From the NCBI RefSeq assembly GCF_021026195.1, contig NZ_JAJNCT010000030.1, forward strand, positions 62,001 through 126,000: a stretch of DNA of 64,000 nt, written 5' to 3'. This document shows, one piece after another, positions 45,929-54,551 of the stretch. The notes below the pieces were generated by a model. The model saw only the letters and a program-made list of their open reading frames with translations. It had not been told where the DNA came from and did no database searches. This DNA comes from Comamonas koreensis (GTDB lineage: Bacteria; Pseudomonadota; Gammaproteobacteria; Burkholderiales; Burkholderiaceae_C). Position 1 is the stretch's first letter, and the number at the start of each line of letters is the position of its first letter. The translations under genes and the position numbers were made by a program.

Positions 45929-46861
45929 ATGGCAAAAGTGTTTATCGACGGCGAAGCTGGCACCACCGGTTTGCAAATTCGCGAACGCCTGGTGGACATG
46001 CCTGGCGTAGAGTTGGTAAGCATTGCGCCCGAGCTGCGCAAGGACCCCGATGCCAAGCGCGCGCTGATCGCTGGCGTGGATCTGGTCATCCTCTGCCTGC
46101 ACGACGATGCCGCCAAGGACACCACGGCCATGGTCGATGCCATCGAGCAGGAAACCGGCCGCACTATTCGCATCATCGATGCCTCCACCGCCCACCGCGT
46201 CAACGACCAGTGGGTCTATGGCTTCCCCGAGCTGAGCGCCGGTCAGAAAAGCGCCGTGCAAGCGGCCAAGCGCGTCTCCAACCCCGGCTGCTATGCCACT
46301 GGTGCCATCGCCATCCTGCGCCCGCTGATCGATGCCGGCCTTATCCCTGCGGATGCCGCGCTGGCACTGCCTTCGGTGTCCGGCTACTCCGGTGGCGGCC
46401 GCCAGATGATGGAAGCCTACGAGGCCGGCGGTGCCGCGCCTTATGAAGCCTATGCACTGGGCCTGACGCACAAGCACATCCCCGAAATCCTGAAGTACAC
46501 CGGCCTGACCCGCCGCCCGGTGTTCATCCCTGCGGTCGGCAACTTTGCCCAGGGCATGCTGGTGCAACTGCCGCTGCACCTGGATGACCTCCCCGGCAAG
46601 CCGCTGCTGAGCGATCTGCACAACGCTCTGGCCGCCCACTACGCCAAGACCAACCAGGACGAAAAATGGGTGCAGGTGCTGCCACCCACCGACGACAACA
46701 AGCTGGCCGCCGATACCCTGGCGGGGACCAACAAGCTGGAAATCCGCGTGTTCGGCAACGAGCAGTTGCGCCAAGCCGTGGTCATCGCCCGCCTGGACAA
46801 CCTGGGCAAGGGCGCCAGCGGCGCTGCGGTGCAAAACCTCAAGCTGATGCTGAATATCTAA
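45929..46861 (+). CDS. argC: N-acetyl-gamma-glutamyl-phosphate reductase
   Basis: ArgC reduces N-acetylglutamyl phosphate to the semialdehyde in arginine synthesis. The protein is the short type-2 form (310 residues): the NADP site is [17 protein letters not shown], the catalytic Cys lies in [15 protein letters not shown], and [10 protein letters not shown] and HKHIPEI are intact. I use the second ATG (45929) because AGGAG lies 8 bases before it; the ATG at 45923 has only 2 bases of spacing. A terminator follows directly. Confidence 0.95.
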   Translation: MAKVFIDGEAGTTGLQIRERLVDMPGVELVSIAPELRKDPDAKRALIAGVDLVILCLHDDAAKDTTAMVDAIEQETGRTIRIIDASTAHRVNDQWVYGFPELSAGQKSAVQAAKRVSNPGCYATGAIAILRPLIDAGLIPADAALALPSVSGYSGGGRQMMEAYEAGGAAPYEAYALGLTHKHIPEILKYTGLTRRPVFIPAVGNFAQGMLVQLPLHLDDLPGKPLLSDLHNALAAHYAKTNQDEKWVQVLPPTDDNKLAADTLAGTNKLEIRVFGNEQLRQAVVIARLDNLGKGASGAAVQNLKLMLNI

Positions 46862-46884
46862 GCGCAGCCACCACCCGCCCCCAG

Positions 46885-46910
46885 AAAAGCCGCTCGCCAG
46901 CGGCTTTTTT
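46885..46910 (+). terminator. Terminator of argC
   Basis: AAAAGCCGCT-CGCC-AGCGGCTTTT with extra T, 24 bases after the stop. Confidence 0.9.
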
Positions 46911-47003
46911 CATGCGCGCAAGGTGGGTAACACCATCGACATTGGCCGACACCGCCCCAGGCAATCCCTGCCTACCATGGGGCCAAACTACAGCCATAAC
47001 ACG

Positions 47004-47672
47004 ATGAGACATACCCCGACACGCCCTTTGCGCCGGCTTGGCGCTGCCTGGCCTTGGGCGCTGCTGCTCTGCGCCGCAGCCCAGGCCCAAACGGCCAACC
47101 CCCAGCAAGGCGAGCAGATCGCCAACAACGGCTTGCCGCCCACCGTGGCCTCCTGCGCCAGTTGCCATGGGGCCAAAGGCCAGGGCATGGCCGCCTTCCC
47201 GCCGCTGGCCGGCCAGGGCACCAGCTATCTGACTAGCCAGTTGGATGCCTTTGCCGATGGCTCGCGTGGCAACCCCATCATGGCGCCCATTGCCAAGGGT
47301 TTGACCTCGCAACAGCGTGCCGATGTTGTCGCTTACTTTGCCAGCCTGCCATCGGGCATTGCAGCCACTCCCGGCCAAGCCGATGCCAAAGACAAGGGCG
47401 TCTGGCTGGTGGAACGTGGCCGCATGCAAGATGGCATTCCCGCCTGCGCCAGCTGCCACGGGCCGGGTGGCGCGGGGGTGGGTGCGCATTTCCCCGCCAT
47501 TGCCAAGCTCAGCGCCAGCTATATGCAAGCGCAGATCGATGCCTGGAAAAAAGGCAGCCGCCCGCCCGGGCCGCTGGGCCTCATGGAAGGCATTGCCAAA
47601 AAGCTCAGCAGCGATGATGTCAACGCCATCGCCCAGTATTACGCCGGTGCCTCGGGCGCCGCCAAGCCTTGA
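47004..47672 (+). CDS. tsdB: Diheme cytochrome c4-like protein (TsdB candidate)
   Basis: 222-residue periplasmic protein: signal peptide (RRLGAAWPWALLLCAAAQAQ, cut near AQA) and two c-type heme sites, CASCH near residue 50 and again near residue 147, each followed by a c4-like fold with distal Met candidates (GNPIMAPIAKG, GLMEGIAKK). The start is set at 47004, just before a normal signal peptide; a more upstream ATG is possible. It is immediately followed by a TsdA-like gene; TsdB of this type accepts electrons from TsdA and passes them to a terminal oxidase. Confidence 0.85.
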   Translation: MRHTPTRPLRRLGAAWPWALLLCAAAQAQTANPQQGEQIANNGLPPTVASCASCHGAKGQGMAAFPPLAGQGTSYLTSQLDAFADGSRGNPIMAPIAKGLTSQQRADVVAYFASLPSGIAATPGQADAKDKGVWLVERGRMQDGIPACASCHGPGGAGVGAHFPAIAKLSASYMQAQIDAWKKGSRPPGPLGLMEGIAKKLSSDDVNAIAQYYAGASGAAKP

Positions 47673-47684
47673 GCGGAGAACAGC

Positions 47685-48809
47685 ATGGATTACCAGCGCC
47701 CCAACCATGTGGAAACGCCCGAGGAGCAGGCCCGCGTCCAGCGCAGCGAGTGGCAGTACCTCAAGATCTTTGTGGTGGTCGTCGTCGCCATCGTGCTGGT
47801 GGCCGCCATCAGCTTTGGCATGCAGGTGAACAAAAGCATGGGCGAGCTGGTCAATGAGCGGCCCGCCGCAGCGCCCGCCCAGACCGCGCAAAAACCAGCA
47901 ACAGTACCCGCCAGCCCCACACCCGCTACTGCCGCAGCGGATGCAGCCAAGCCAGCCCCCGCAGCTGCCACGCCTGCCACCAGCGCAGCCAAAGCGCCAG
48001 CTGCAGCCAGCCCTGCCGCCTTCGCCCCACCCGCTGCCGATGCGATTCCCGAAGGCCCGATGGGCGATGTGATCCGCCGGGGCGAGCAGATCTTTCTGCA
48101 CACCAGCACACAGGCCAAGGCCTTTGTCGGCAATACGCTCAACTGCGTCAACTGCCACCTGGATGCAGGGCGTGCCGCCCACTCCGCGCCACTGTGGGGC
48201 GCCTACACCCAATACCCCGCCTACCGCAGCAAGACCAAGAGCGTGGACACCTTCTCCGAGCGGCTGCGCGGCTGCTTCATGTACAGCATGAACGGCAAGG
48301 CCCCGCCCCCTGGTGATGAGGTGCTGGTGGCACTGGAGGCCTATGCCTACTGGATGGCCAAGGGCGCGCCGGTGGGGGAGAAGCTGCCCGGCGCCAGCTA
48401 CCCCAAGGTGGCCAAACCCGCCCAGGCGCCCGACTATGCGCGCGGCCAGAAGGTGTTCAACGCCCAGTGCGCGCTCTGCCATGGCGATGACGGCCAAGGC
48501 CAGCGCAGCGGCGATGTGCAGGTCTTCCCTCCCCTCTGGGGCAAGCAGTCGTACAACTGGGGCGCCGGCATGCATGAGGTGGACAAGGCGGCCGGCTTCA
48601 TCCAGGCCAATATGCCGCTGGGCAAGGGCAATACGCTCAGCGACCAGGATGCCTGGGATGTGGCCACCTACATCAACAGCCACGAGCGCCCGCAGGACCC
48701 GCGTTTTACCGGCAATATCGCAGACACGCGCAAGCGCTTCCACGACAGCGCGTTCTCGCTCTACGGCCAGACCGTCAACGGCCAGCCACTGGGCCAGGGC
48801 ACAAAATAA
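47685..48809 (+). CDS. tsdA: Thiosulfate dehydrogenase-like diheme cytochrome (TsdA)
   Basis: 374 residues: short cytoplasmic N-terminus (MDYQRPNHVETPEEQ), one TM (about 26-47), an Ala/Pro linker to ~118, then two cytochrome c domains with heme sites CVNCH and CALCH. The segment NCVNCHLDAGRAAHSAPLWG and the ERLRGCFMYSMNGKAPP block are typical of TsdA, where a Cys serves as distal ligand of the active-site heme; here the Cys in RGCF is the candidate. TsdA couples two thiosulfate to tetrathionate and two electrons. The membrane anchor and the linked tsdB favour an oxidation role feeding the respiratory chain. Confidence 0.85.
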   Translation: MDYQRPNHVETPEEQARVQRSEWQYLKIFVVVVVAIVLVAAISFGMQVNKSMGELVNERPAAAPAQTAQKPATVPASPTPATAAADAAKPAPAAATPATSAAKAPAAASPAAFAPPAADAIPEGPMGDVIRRGEQIFLHTSTQAKAFVGNTLNCVNCHLDAGRAAHSAPLWGAYTQYPAYRSKTKSVDTFSERLRGCFMYSMNGKAPPPGDEVLVALEAYAYWMAKGAPVGEKLPGASYPKVAKPAQAPDYARGQKVFNAQCALCHGDDGQGQRSGDVQVFPPLWGKQSYNWGAGMHEVDKAAGFIQANMPLGKGNTLSDQDAWDVATYINSHERPQDPRFTGNIADTRKRFHDSAFSLYGQTVNGQPLGQGTK

Positions 48810-48855
48810 AAAGCTGCCAACGCCGACCCGGTGAAGGGCATGCGTTGGCAGCTTT
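48804..48855 (-). terminator. Shared terminator between tsdA and the ABC/oxidase operon
   Basis: AAAGCTGCCAACGC (48810-48823) pairs with GCGTTGGCAGCTTT (48842-48855), a perfect 14-bp stem. On the minus strand it is followed by TTATTTTG, so it best fits the leftward operon but can stop tsdA transcripts too. Confidence 0.75.
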
Positions 48856-48908
48856 GCTATCGGTCCCACCAGATGCTTGGCGCTATGCCGCCAGGCACCT
48901 GCCAGCTA

Positions 48909-49970
48909 TCAACGCTCCACCGTGCGGTTCCAGCGCTTGTTCCATTCGGGGCGGTCGGCGTTGACCACATCCCAATCCACAGCCACGGCGTTCTTCAGGA
49001 TGGCGTTCATCTTGTTCTGCTCTTCGGCCGGCTTGCCTTGCAGCTTGGTCTTGGGGTTCACCGGGTTGTAGCTGCCGTTTTCCATCGCCAGCGCCTGGGC
49101 TTCCGGGCTCACTAGGTATTCCACCAGCTTTTGCGCCAGATCGGACTCGGGGTTGTTGTTGAGCACGCACATGGCGGTCATCAGCACGACGGCGCCTTCC
49201 TTGGGCGCCACATATTCCATGGGGATGCCCTTGGACTTCATCAGCTCGGCCTGCGTCAGGGTGTAGGGGAAGATGGCCGCATCACCGGCCTGCATCATCT
49301 CCACCACCTTGGACGAATTGGGGATGTACTCCACCACGTTCGGGCCAATCGTCGTCGGCCAGGCCTTGAAGGCCGGGTCCACATTCTTCTCCGTGCCGCC
49401 CTTCAGGCGGTTGAACATCAGGAAGGCATGCAGGCCAAACGACGATGCCGGCATCGATTGCACGACCACCTTGCCCTTGAGCTTGGGGTCGGCCAGATCG
49501 TTCCAGGAGGTGGGTGCTGCCCAGCCCTTGTCGGCAAACATCTTGGTGTTGTAGGCCAAGCCGGTCAGGCCCATCGACAGGCCAATCGCGCTGTCCTTGA
49601 TCTTGGCGATATCTGGAATCTCGCTGTAGCTGGCAGCGGGCTTGAGCTTTTCACACAGGCCCATGCTGATGGCGCGGTACATCACGCCGTCATCCAGGGT
49701 CATGACCTGCATCTGGGCCTTGTCCTTGGAGGCCTGGGCCTTGGCCAGGATGTCGGTCGAGGTGCCCGGCACCACCACCACCTTGACATTGTTGGCCTTC
49801 TCGAACGCGGGGAACACGAACTGCGAGTAGGTGCGCTCCATGTTGCCGCCATTCATGCCGATATAAATGGTTTTGGTCTGCGCCTGCACCGCGCTGGCCG
49901 CAGCCACCACAGAGGCCAACAGGGCGATGGCGCGCACAGGGGTTTTGAGGGTCGTCGTCCAAGAAGACAT
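48909..49970 (-). CDS. ABC transporter substrate-binding protein (polyamine/opine type)
   Basis: 353-residue periplasmic binding protein of the PotD/PotF (SBP_bac_8) class: signal peptide at 1-31 (cut after AVQA), then KTIYIGMNGGNMERTYSQFV and VVVVPGTSTDILAKAQASK typical of the iron/polyamine/opine subgroup. The ATG at 49970 has AAAGGA upstream. It is the last gene of a leftward operon that also encodes the two permeases, the ATPase and a three-subunit oxidoreductase, so its ligand is probably the substrate of that enzyme. Confidence 0.9.
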   Translation of the reverse strand: MSSWTTTLKTPVRAIALLASVVAAASAVQAQTKTIYIGMNGGNMERTYSQFVFPAFEKANNVKVVVVPGTSTDILAKAQASKDKAQMQVMTLDDGVMYRAISMGLCEKLKPAASYSEIPDIAKIKDSAIGLSMGLTGLAYNTKMFADKGWAAPTSWNDLADPKLKGKVVVQSMPASSFGLHAFLMFNRLKGGTEKNVDPAFKAWPTTIGPNVVEYIPNSSKVVEMMQAGDAAIFPYTLTQAELMKSKGIPMEYVAPKEGAVVLMTAMCVLNNNPESDLAQKLVEYLVSPEAQALAMENGSYNPVNPKTKLQGKPAEEQNKMNAILKNAVAVDWDVVNADRPEWNKRWNRTVER

Positions 49971-49981
49971 GTGGATTCCTT

Positions 49982-51106
49982 TCAGGTAGAACATGCGGGG
50001 TCGGTAAATCGGTCTATGCGGAAAGCGTCAATCGGCGTGCTGCTGCGGCCCTCGGCGATCAGCTCGGCCATCACATCGCCCACGCCCGGCCCCAGCTGGA
50101 AGCCGCCGCCGGCAAAACCAAAGGCATGGTAGAGGCCGGCCTGGCGGCTGCTGGCACTGATGATGGGCTCGTGGTCGGGCAAGGCGCCTTCGTTGCCGCT
50201 CCAGGTGCGGATCAGCTGGGCGTTCTTCAACTGGGGCAGCAGCTCCACCAGCTGCGGCAGCTGTGCCCAGACGGTGGTGTGGCGGTTGCGGGCGCGGGTG
50301 TCGTCCAGCACCAGGCCGGGCCCGCCACCAAACACCACATTGCCCCGGCGCACCTGGCGGCAGTAGATGCTGCCGCCCTCCACGCCCAGGCTCCAGCGCA
50401 AGAAGAAGGGCAAGGGCTCGGTCACACCCATCGCCGGCGGCCGTATACGCATGGGCACCGGCTCGCCGCACTGCTCGGCAAACTGGCCGGCCCAGGCGCC
50501 TGCAGCGTTGACCACCACATTCGCACGGATCTCCATCTCGGGCGTGCGCACCACAAAGCGCTGGCCATTGTGCGCCACTTCCAGCACCGGCGTGTGCTCG
50601 AACACGTGGGCACCGGCCCGCGCAGCCGCCGTGGCAAAGGCCGGGGACAGCAGGCGCGGATTGGCCTGGCCGTCATCCGGGCAGAAGGAGCCGCCCACCA
50701 CCTTGGCGCCACCGACCGGAAAGCGCTTGTGCAGCGCCGCACCGTCGAGCAGTTGCAGGTCCAGCCCGCAGTCGCGCGTCTTCTCGGCATAGCGCACGAG
50801 GGATTCCATGTCCGCCTGCGAGCGGGCAATCTTGAAGTGGCCCGAGCGCTCGTACTCGGCCTCGGTGCCGATCAGTTCGGTCAGCCGCCCCCAGTGCTGG
50901 TGGGCGCGCTGGGACAGCGGCAGCATCGCCAACGAGCGGCCCTGGCGGCGCACACCGCCAAAGTTGACGCCGCTGGAGCGGGAGCCGCAGAGATCGCGCT
51001 CCAGCACCACCACCTGGATACCGCGCCGGCGCAGGAACAGCGCCGTGCTGGCGCCCATGATGCCGCCGCCGATCACCACTACTTCGGTGGCCAGTTGCTT
51101 AACCAT
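49982..51106 (-). CDS. FAD-dependent amine/amino acid oxidoreductase, DAO family (beta-type subunit)
   Basis: 374 residues with an N-terminal FAD Rossmann motif (VVVIGGGIMGASTALFLRRRG) and a D-amino acid oxidase-type fold (FGGVRRQGRS, DDGQANPRLL, VVNAAGAWAG, GLYHAFGFAGGGFQLGPGVG). It matches HcnC, OoxB and the catalytic subunit of multimeric D-hydroxyproline dehydrogenase. The three-gene order small 2Fe-2S subunit, FAD/NAD-like subunit, DAO subunit is the same as in those enzymes. It should oxidise a secondary or D-amino compound at the C-N bond. It overlaps the preceding gene by eight bases. Confidence 0.88.
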   Translation of the reverse strand: MVKQLATEVVVIGGGIMGASTALFLRRRGIQVVVLERDLCGSRSSGVNFGGVRRQGRSLAMLPLSQRAHQHWGRLTELIGTEAEYERSGHFKIARSQADMESLVRYAEKTRDCGLDLQLLDGAALHKRFPVGGAKVVGGSFCPDDGQANPRLLSPAFATAAARAGAHVFEHTPVLEVAHNGQRFVVRTPEMEIRANVVVNAAGAWAGQFAEQCGEPVPMRIRPPAMGVTEPLPFFLRWSLGVEGGSIYCRQVRRGNVVFGGGPGLVLDDTRARNRHTTVWAQLPQLVELLPQLKNAQLIRTWSGNEGALPDHEPIISASSRQAGLYHAFGFAGGGFQLGPGVGDVMAELIAEGRSSTPIDAFRIDRFTDPACST

Positions 51107-52532
51107 GGGAGGCCTCCTGGTCCTGCGGCAGCACGGTCATGTCCAGCGGCAGGGGCTTGATGGGCGCCTGGCCCCGGATGCGGCCAATCTGCGCCACCGG
51201 CACCTGCAAGGTATCGGCCAGGATCTCGGTCGCCGCCACGCCGCACATGCGGCCCTGGCAGCGGCCCATGCCCACCCGGCACAGCGCCTTGATGCGGTTG
51301 ATATCGCCCTGGGGCTGGCTCGCGGCAGTGGCACGCAGCTCGCCGGCCGTGATGTTTTCGCAGCGGCAGACCACCAGCTCGTCCGGTGCACGCGCCGCCC
51401 AGTCGTCAGGAAAGGGAAACGCCACCTCCAGCGCCTGGCGGAACTGCTGCGTCTTGTCCAGCTGCTGGCGCAGCTTGGCCTGGCGCGCGGCATCGGTCTG
51501 GATGCCCCGGTCCTGCAGCAAAGCCAGTGCCGCCAGCTCGCCCGACATCTCGGCCGCATCGGCGCCCATGATGCCGGCGCCATCGCCGGCCAAATAGACA
51601 CCGGGCACACTGCTGCGCCGGTCGGCATCGATCTGCGGCACATAGCAGCGGTGCAAGGGGGCAAAGGCGAACGCGCAGCCCAGCAGGTCGGCCAGCTGCG
51701 TCTCAGGCCGCAGCGCATAGCCCAGGCCGATGGCGCTGCAGGCAGTGCGCTGCTCGGCGCCCTGCGCATCCTTCCACACCAGGGCCTGCACGCGGTCGGC
51801 GCCTTCGGCGCGCAGCAGCTGCACGCCATGGTGCACTGGCACATCGTGGAACATCAGCCAGCTCAAAAAGTACACCCCCTTGGCAGTCACCGCCGGCTGC
51901 GCCAGCATGGCCGGCGCGGCCTTGTAGCGCTGCGCGGCCGGTGTGGTGTCCAGCACCGCCAGCACCCGGCCGCCGGCCTTGGCATATTGGTAGGCCACCA
52001 GGTAGAGCAAGGGGCCGGTGCCGGCAAACACCACCGCATCGCCAATCGCACAGCCCTGGTACTTGAGGGCCACCTGGGCGCCGCCCAAAGTGTAGACGCC
52101 GGGCAGGGTCCAGCCGGGCAAGGGCAGCACCCGGTCGGTGGCGCCGGTGGCCACGATCAGATCGCGCCAGCGCAGGCTGTCTGCCGTGCGCTGCGCCGTG
52201 TGCAGCAGGTCCAGGCTGTGGCCCTGGGCATTCCAGACCAGGGTGTCTGGCCGGTAGTCCAGCTGCGGGCGCAGGCGGTCGAAGGTCTGGTGCAGGTCGC
52301 TGGCGCGGCCGGCCTCAAAGCCATACAGGTCCTTGGGCGTGCGGCTGAAGCCATCGGGCTGGCGGCGGTAGATCTGGCCTCCGGCCTTGGGCGCCTCGTC
52401 AATGACGACCGGGCGCAGGCCATGGGCCAGCAGGGTTTGCGCGGCGCGGATGCCGGCAGGCCCGGCACCCACGATGACAGGCGGGCCGTCTGCGGGCCGG
52501 GGGTCGTCCAGGTAGAAATCGCTGGCAATCAT
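51099..52532 (-). CDS. FAD/NAD(P)-fold oxidoreductase subunit with BFD-type [2Fe-2S] domain
   Basis: 477 residues. A disulfide-reductase-like FAD domain (PPVIVGAGPAGIRAAQTLL) and a second dinucleotide site (DAVVFAGTGPLLYLVAYQYA) are followed by a C-terminal Fer2_BFD region (VVCRCENITAGEL, then CRVGMGRCQGRMC) with four or more cysteines for an iron-sulfur cluster. It corresponds to HcnB, OoxA and the alpha subunit of D-hydroxyproline dehydrogenase. The start at 52532 overlaps the small subunit stop (ATGA). Confidence 0.88.
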   Translation of the reverse strand: MIASDFYLDDPRPADGPPVIVGAGPAGIRAAQTLLAHGLRPVVIDEAPKAGGQIYRRQPDGFSRTPKDLYGFEAGRASDLHQTFDRLRPQLDYRPDTLVWNAQGHSLDLLHTAQRTADSLRWRDLIVATGATDRVLPLPGWTLPGVYTLGGAQVALKYQGCAIGDAVVFAGTGPLLYLVAYQYAKAGGRVLAVLDTTPAAQRYKAAPAMLAQPAVTAKGVYFLSWLMFHDVPVHHGVQLLRAEGADRVQALVWKDAQGAEQRTACSAIGLGYALRPETQLADLLGCAFAFAPLHRCYVPQIDADRRSSVPGVYLAGDGAGIMGADAAEMSGELAALALLQDRGIQTDAARQAKLRQQLDKTQQFRQALEVAFPFPDDWAARAPDELVVCRCENITAGELRATAASQPQGDINRIKALCRVGMGRCQGRMCGVAATEILADTLQVPVAQIGRIRGQAPIKPLPLDMTVLPQDQEASHG

Positions 52533-52882
52533 GGTTGCACCTGAGTGGCGGTAGCTTGGGCCACGGCCTCTGCCGTGGTGCAGATCTGCATGCCCGGCTG
52601 CAGCAAGGTGGAGCAGGCGCGCAGCTTGCGGCCGGCCTGCTCGCCGCCGAGGGTGACCCAGCAGTCCTGGCAGGCGCCCATCATGCAAAAGCCGGCGCGC
52701 GGGCTATGGGCAAACTCATGGCTGCGCAGCTGGGCCGACTGGGTCAGCACAGCGGTCAGCACCGTGTCCCCCTGCAGCGCCTGGGCCGGCTGGCCGTTCA
52801 GCACAAACTGCAGCGGCTGGCGGCCCTGCTCCTTGAGGCGCTGTAGCTGGCCGGCCGGCAAAAGAGGGATTGCGTGTGCCAT
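52529..52882 (-). CDS. Small [2Fe-2S] subunit of the oxidoreductase (Fer2_4)
   Basis: 117 residues. The Fer2_4 fold is recognisable (LQFVLNGQPAQALQGDTVLTAVL) with cluster cysteines in GFCMMGACQDCWV and a later Cys in RACSTLLQPG. It matches HcnA or the gamma subunit of D-hydroxyproline dehydrogenase and would carry electrons between the flavins. It shares one base with the permease upstream and four bases (ATGA) with the next gene, so translation is coupled. Confidence 0.88.
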   Translation of the reverse strand: MAHAIPLLPAGQLQRLKEQGRQPLQFVLNGQPAQALQGDTVLTAVLTQSAQLRSHEFAHSPRAGFCMMGACQDCWVTLGGEQAGRKLRACSTLLQPGMQICTTAEAVAQATATQVQP

Positions 52883-53676
52883 CAGTGCTTGCCGATCAGG
52901 ATGCGGTCCAGGCCATAGACCTTGTCGAGCAAGAGCATCAACCCCAGCGTGATAAACACGATCAGCGCCGATACCGCGGCCATCATCGGGTCCAGCGACT
53001 CGGTGGCATACATGTACATGCGCACCGGCAAGGTCACCGTGCTGGGCGACACCACAAAGATCGACATGGTCAGCTCGTCAAAGCTGTTGATAAAGGCCAG
53101 CAGCCAGCCGCCGGTGATGCCGGGCAGGATCATCGGCAAGGTGATGCGCTTGAACACTTTGGCGTTGCTGGCGCCCAGCGAGTAGGCGGCCTGCTCGGCG
53201 CTGCGGTCAAAGCCGATCAGCGCGGCCATCACCAGACGCATGGTGTAGGGCATCACCACCAGCGCATGGGCAAAGATCAGCCAGCCAAAGCTGCCCTGGC
53301 CACCCACCAGCGAGAACATGCGCAGCATGGCCACACCCAGCACCAGGTGGGGAATGATCAGCGGCGACAGGAACAGCGCCTGCAGCGCGCCACGGCCGGG
53401 GATCTCATAGCGCACCAGCGCAATGGCGGCGGGCACGGCCAGCGCGGTCGAGATGGAGGCAGCCGCCACCGCCAGGCCCAGGCTGTTCCAGAACGACTGG
53501 ACAAAATCGGCATGGTGCAGCACCTGCTCGAACCAGCGCAGCGAGAAGCTGGTGGTCGGCAAGGTCAGGGTCTCGGCCGGGGTAAAGGCCACCAGGCAGA
53601 CGATGACCAGCGGCGCCAGCATGAAGATGATGACCAGCGCGTTGAAGATGAGGGCAATGGGTCCGTTTTTTTGCAT
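52882..53676 (-). CDS. ABC transporter permease (PotC-like)
   Basis: 264 residues with six TMs and the binding-protein-dependent permease EAA loop (AYSLGASNAKVFKRITLPMILPGI). It belongs to the PotC/PotI class. It starts 17 bases after the PotB-like gene and overlaps the small iron-sulfur subunit by one base. Confidence 0.92.
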   Translation of the reverse strand: MQKNGPIALIFNALVIIFMLAPLVIVCLVAFTPAETLTLPTTSFSLRWFEQVLHHADFVQSFWNSLGLAVAAASISTALAVPAAIALVRYEIPGRGALQALFLSPLIIPHLVLGVAMLRMFSLVGGQGSFGWLIFAHALVVMPYTMRLVMAALIGFDRSAEQAAYSLGASNAKVFKRITLPMILPGITGGWLLAFINSFDELTMSIFVVSPSTVTLPVRMYMYATESLDPMMAAVSALIVFITLGLMLLLDKVYGLDRILIGKH

Positions 53677-53693
53677 GTCAGTTACCTCGCCTC

Positions 53694-54551
53694 TCAGCCC
53701 AGGGTCTTCTTGTAGCGGCCTTCAACCATGCGGTTCCAGCCCAGCATGATCACCAGGTTGGCGGCCAGCAGCACAAAGGCGATGGCGGCGCCCAGCGGCC
53801 AGTTCAGCTCGTGCAGGTACTCGTCATAGATCAGGGTGGCAACCATCTTGACCCGGCGCCCGCCCAGCAGCCCGGGAATCGCAAACGAGCTGGCGGCCAG
53901 GCCGAACACGATCAGGCTGCCCGACAGAATGCCGGGCAGCACCTGCGCAAACACCACGCGGCGCAAGGTGGTGAAGTGCGAGGCACCCAGCGACAGCGAG
54001 GCGCTCTCGACCGAAGGATCGAGCTTTTGCAGCGAGGTCCAGACGGGGATCACCATGAAGGGCAGCATCACATGCACCAGCGCAATGACAATGGCCGTCT
54101 CGTTGTAGAGCAGCTTGACCGGGCCGATGCCCACGAGGCGGAAGATGTCGTTGATCAGGCCCTCGGGGCCGAGCAGCATGCTCCAGCCGAAGGCCCGCAC
54201 CACCACCGAGATCAGCAGCGGCGCCAGGATGATCAGCAAGAAGATGGAGCGCCAGGGCGCGCGCATCTTGCTGAGGATGTAGGCCTCGGGCGCGCCGATG
54301 GCGATGCAGATCAGGGTGACCAGGCCCGAGATCCACAGGGTGCGCCAGAAGATCTCGTAGTAGTAGCTGTCGGTGACGATGTGCACATAGTGCTCGATCG
54401 TGAAGCTGCCCGCGACCGGACCGGTGTCCACGTTGTAGGCATTGAAGGACAGGATGGTGGTCAGCAGCAGCGGCACCGCCAGCATCACCGCAAACAGCAG
54501 CAGCGCCGGAGCGCTCATGGCCCAGGGAGCCCAGGTGCGGCGCTCGCTCAT
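53694..54551 (-). CDS. ABC transporter permease (PotB-like)
   Basis: 285 residues with six TMs and the EAA loop (SASLSLGASHFTTLRRVVFAQVLPGI). It is the PotB/PotH-type partner of the permease at 52882. It overlaps the ATPase stop by four bases (ATGA). Confidence 0.92.
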   Translation of the reverse strand: MSERRTWAPWAMSAPALLLFAVMLAVPLLLTTILSFNAYNVDTGPVAGSFTIEHYVHIVTDSYYYEIFWRTLWISGLVTLICIAIGAPEAYILSKMRAPWRSIFLLIILAPLLISVVVRAFGWSMLLGPEGLINDIFRLVGIGPVKLLYNETAIVIALVHVMLPFMVIPVWTSLQKLDPSVESASLSLGASHFTTLRRVVFAQVLPGILSGSLIVFGLAASSFAIPGLLGGRRVKMVATLIYDEYLHELNWPLGAAIAFVLLAANLVIMLGWNRMVEGRYKKTLG

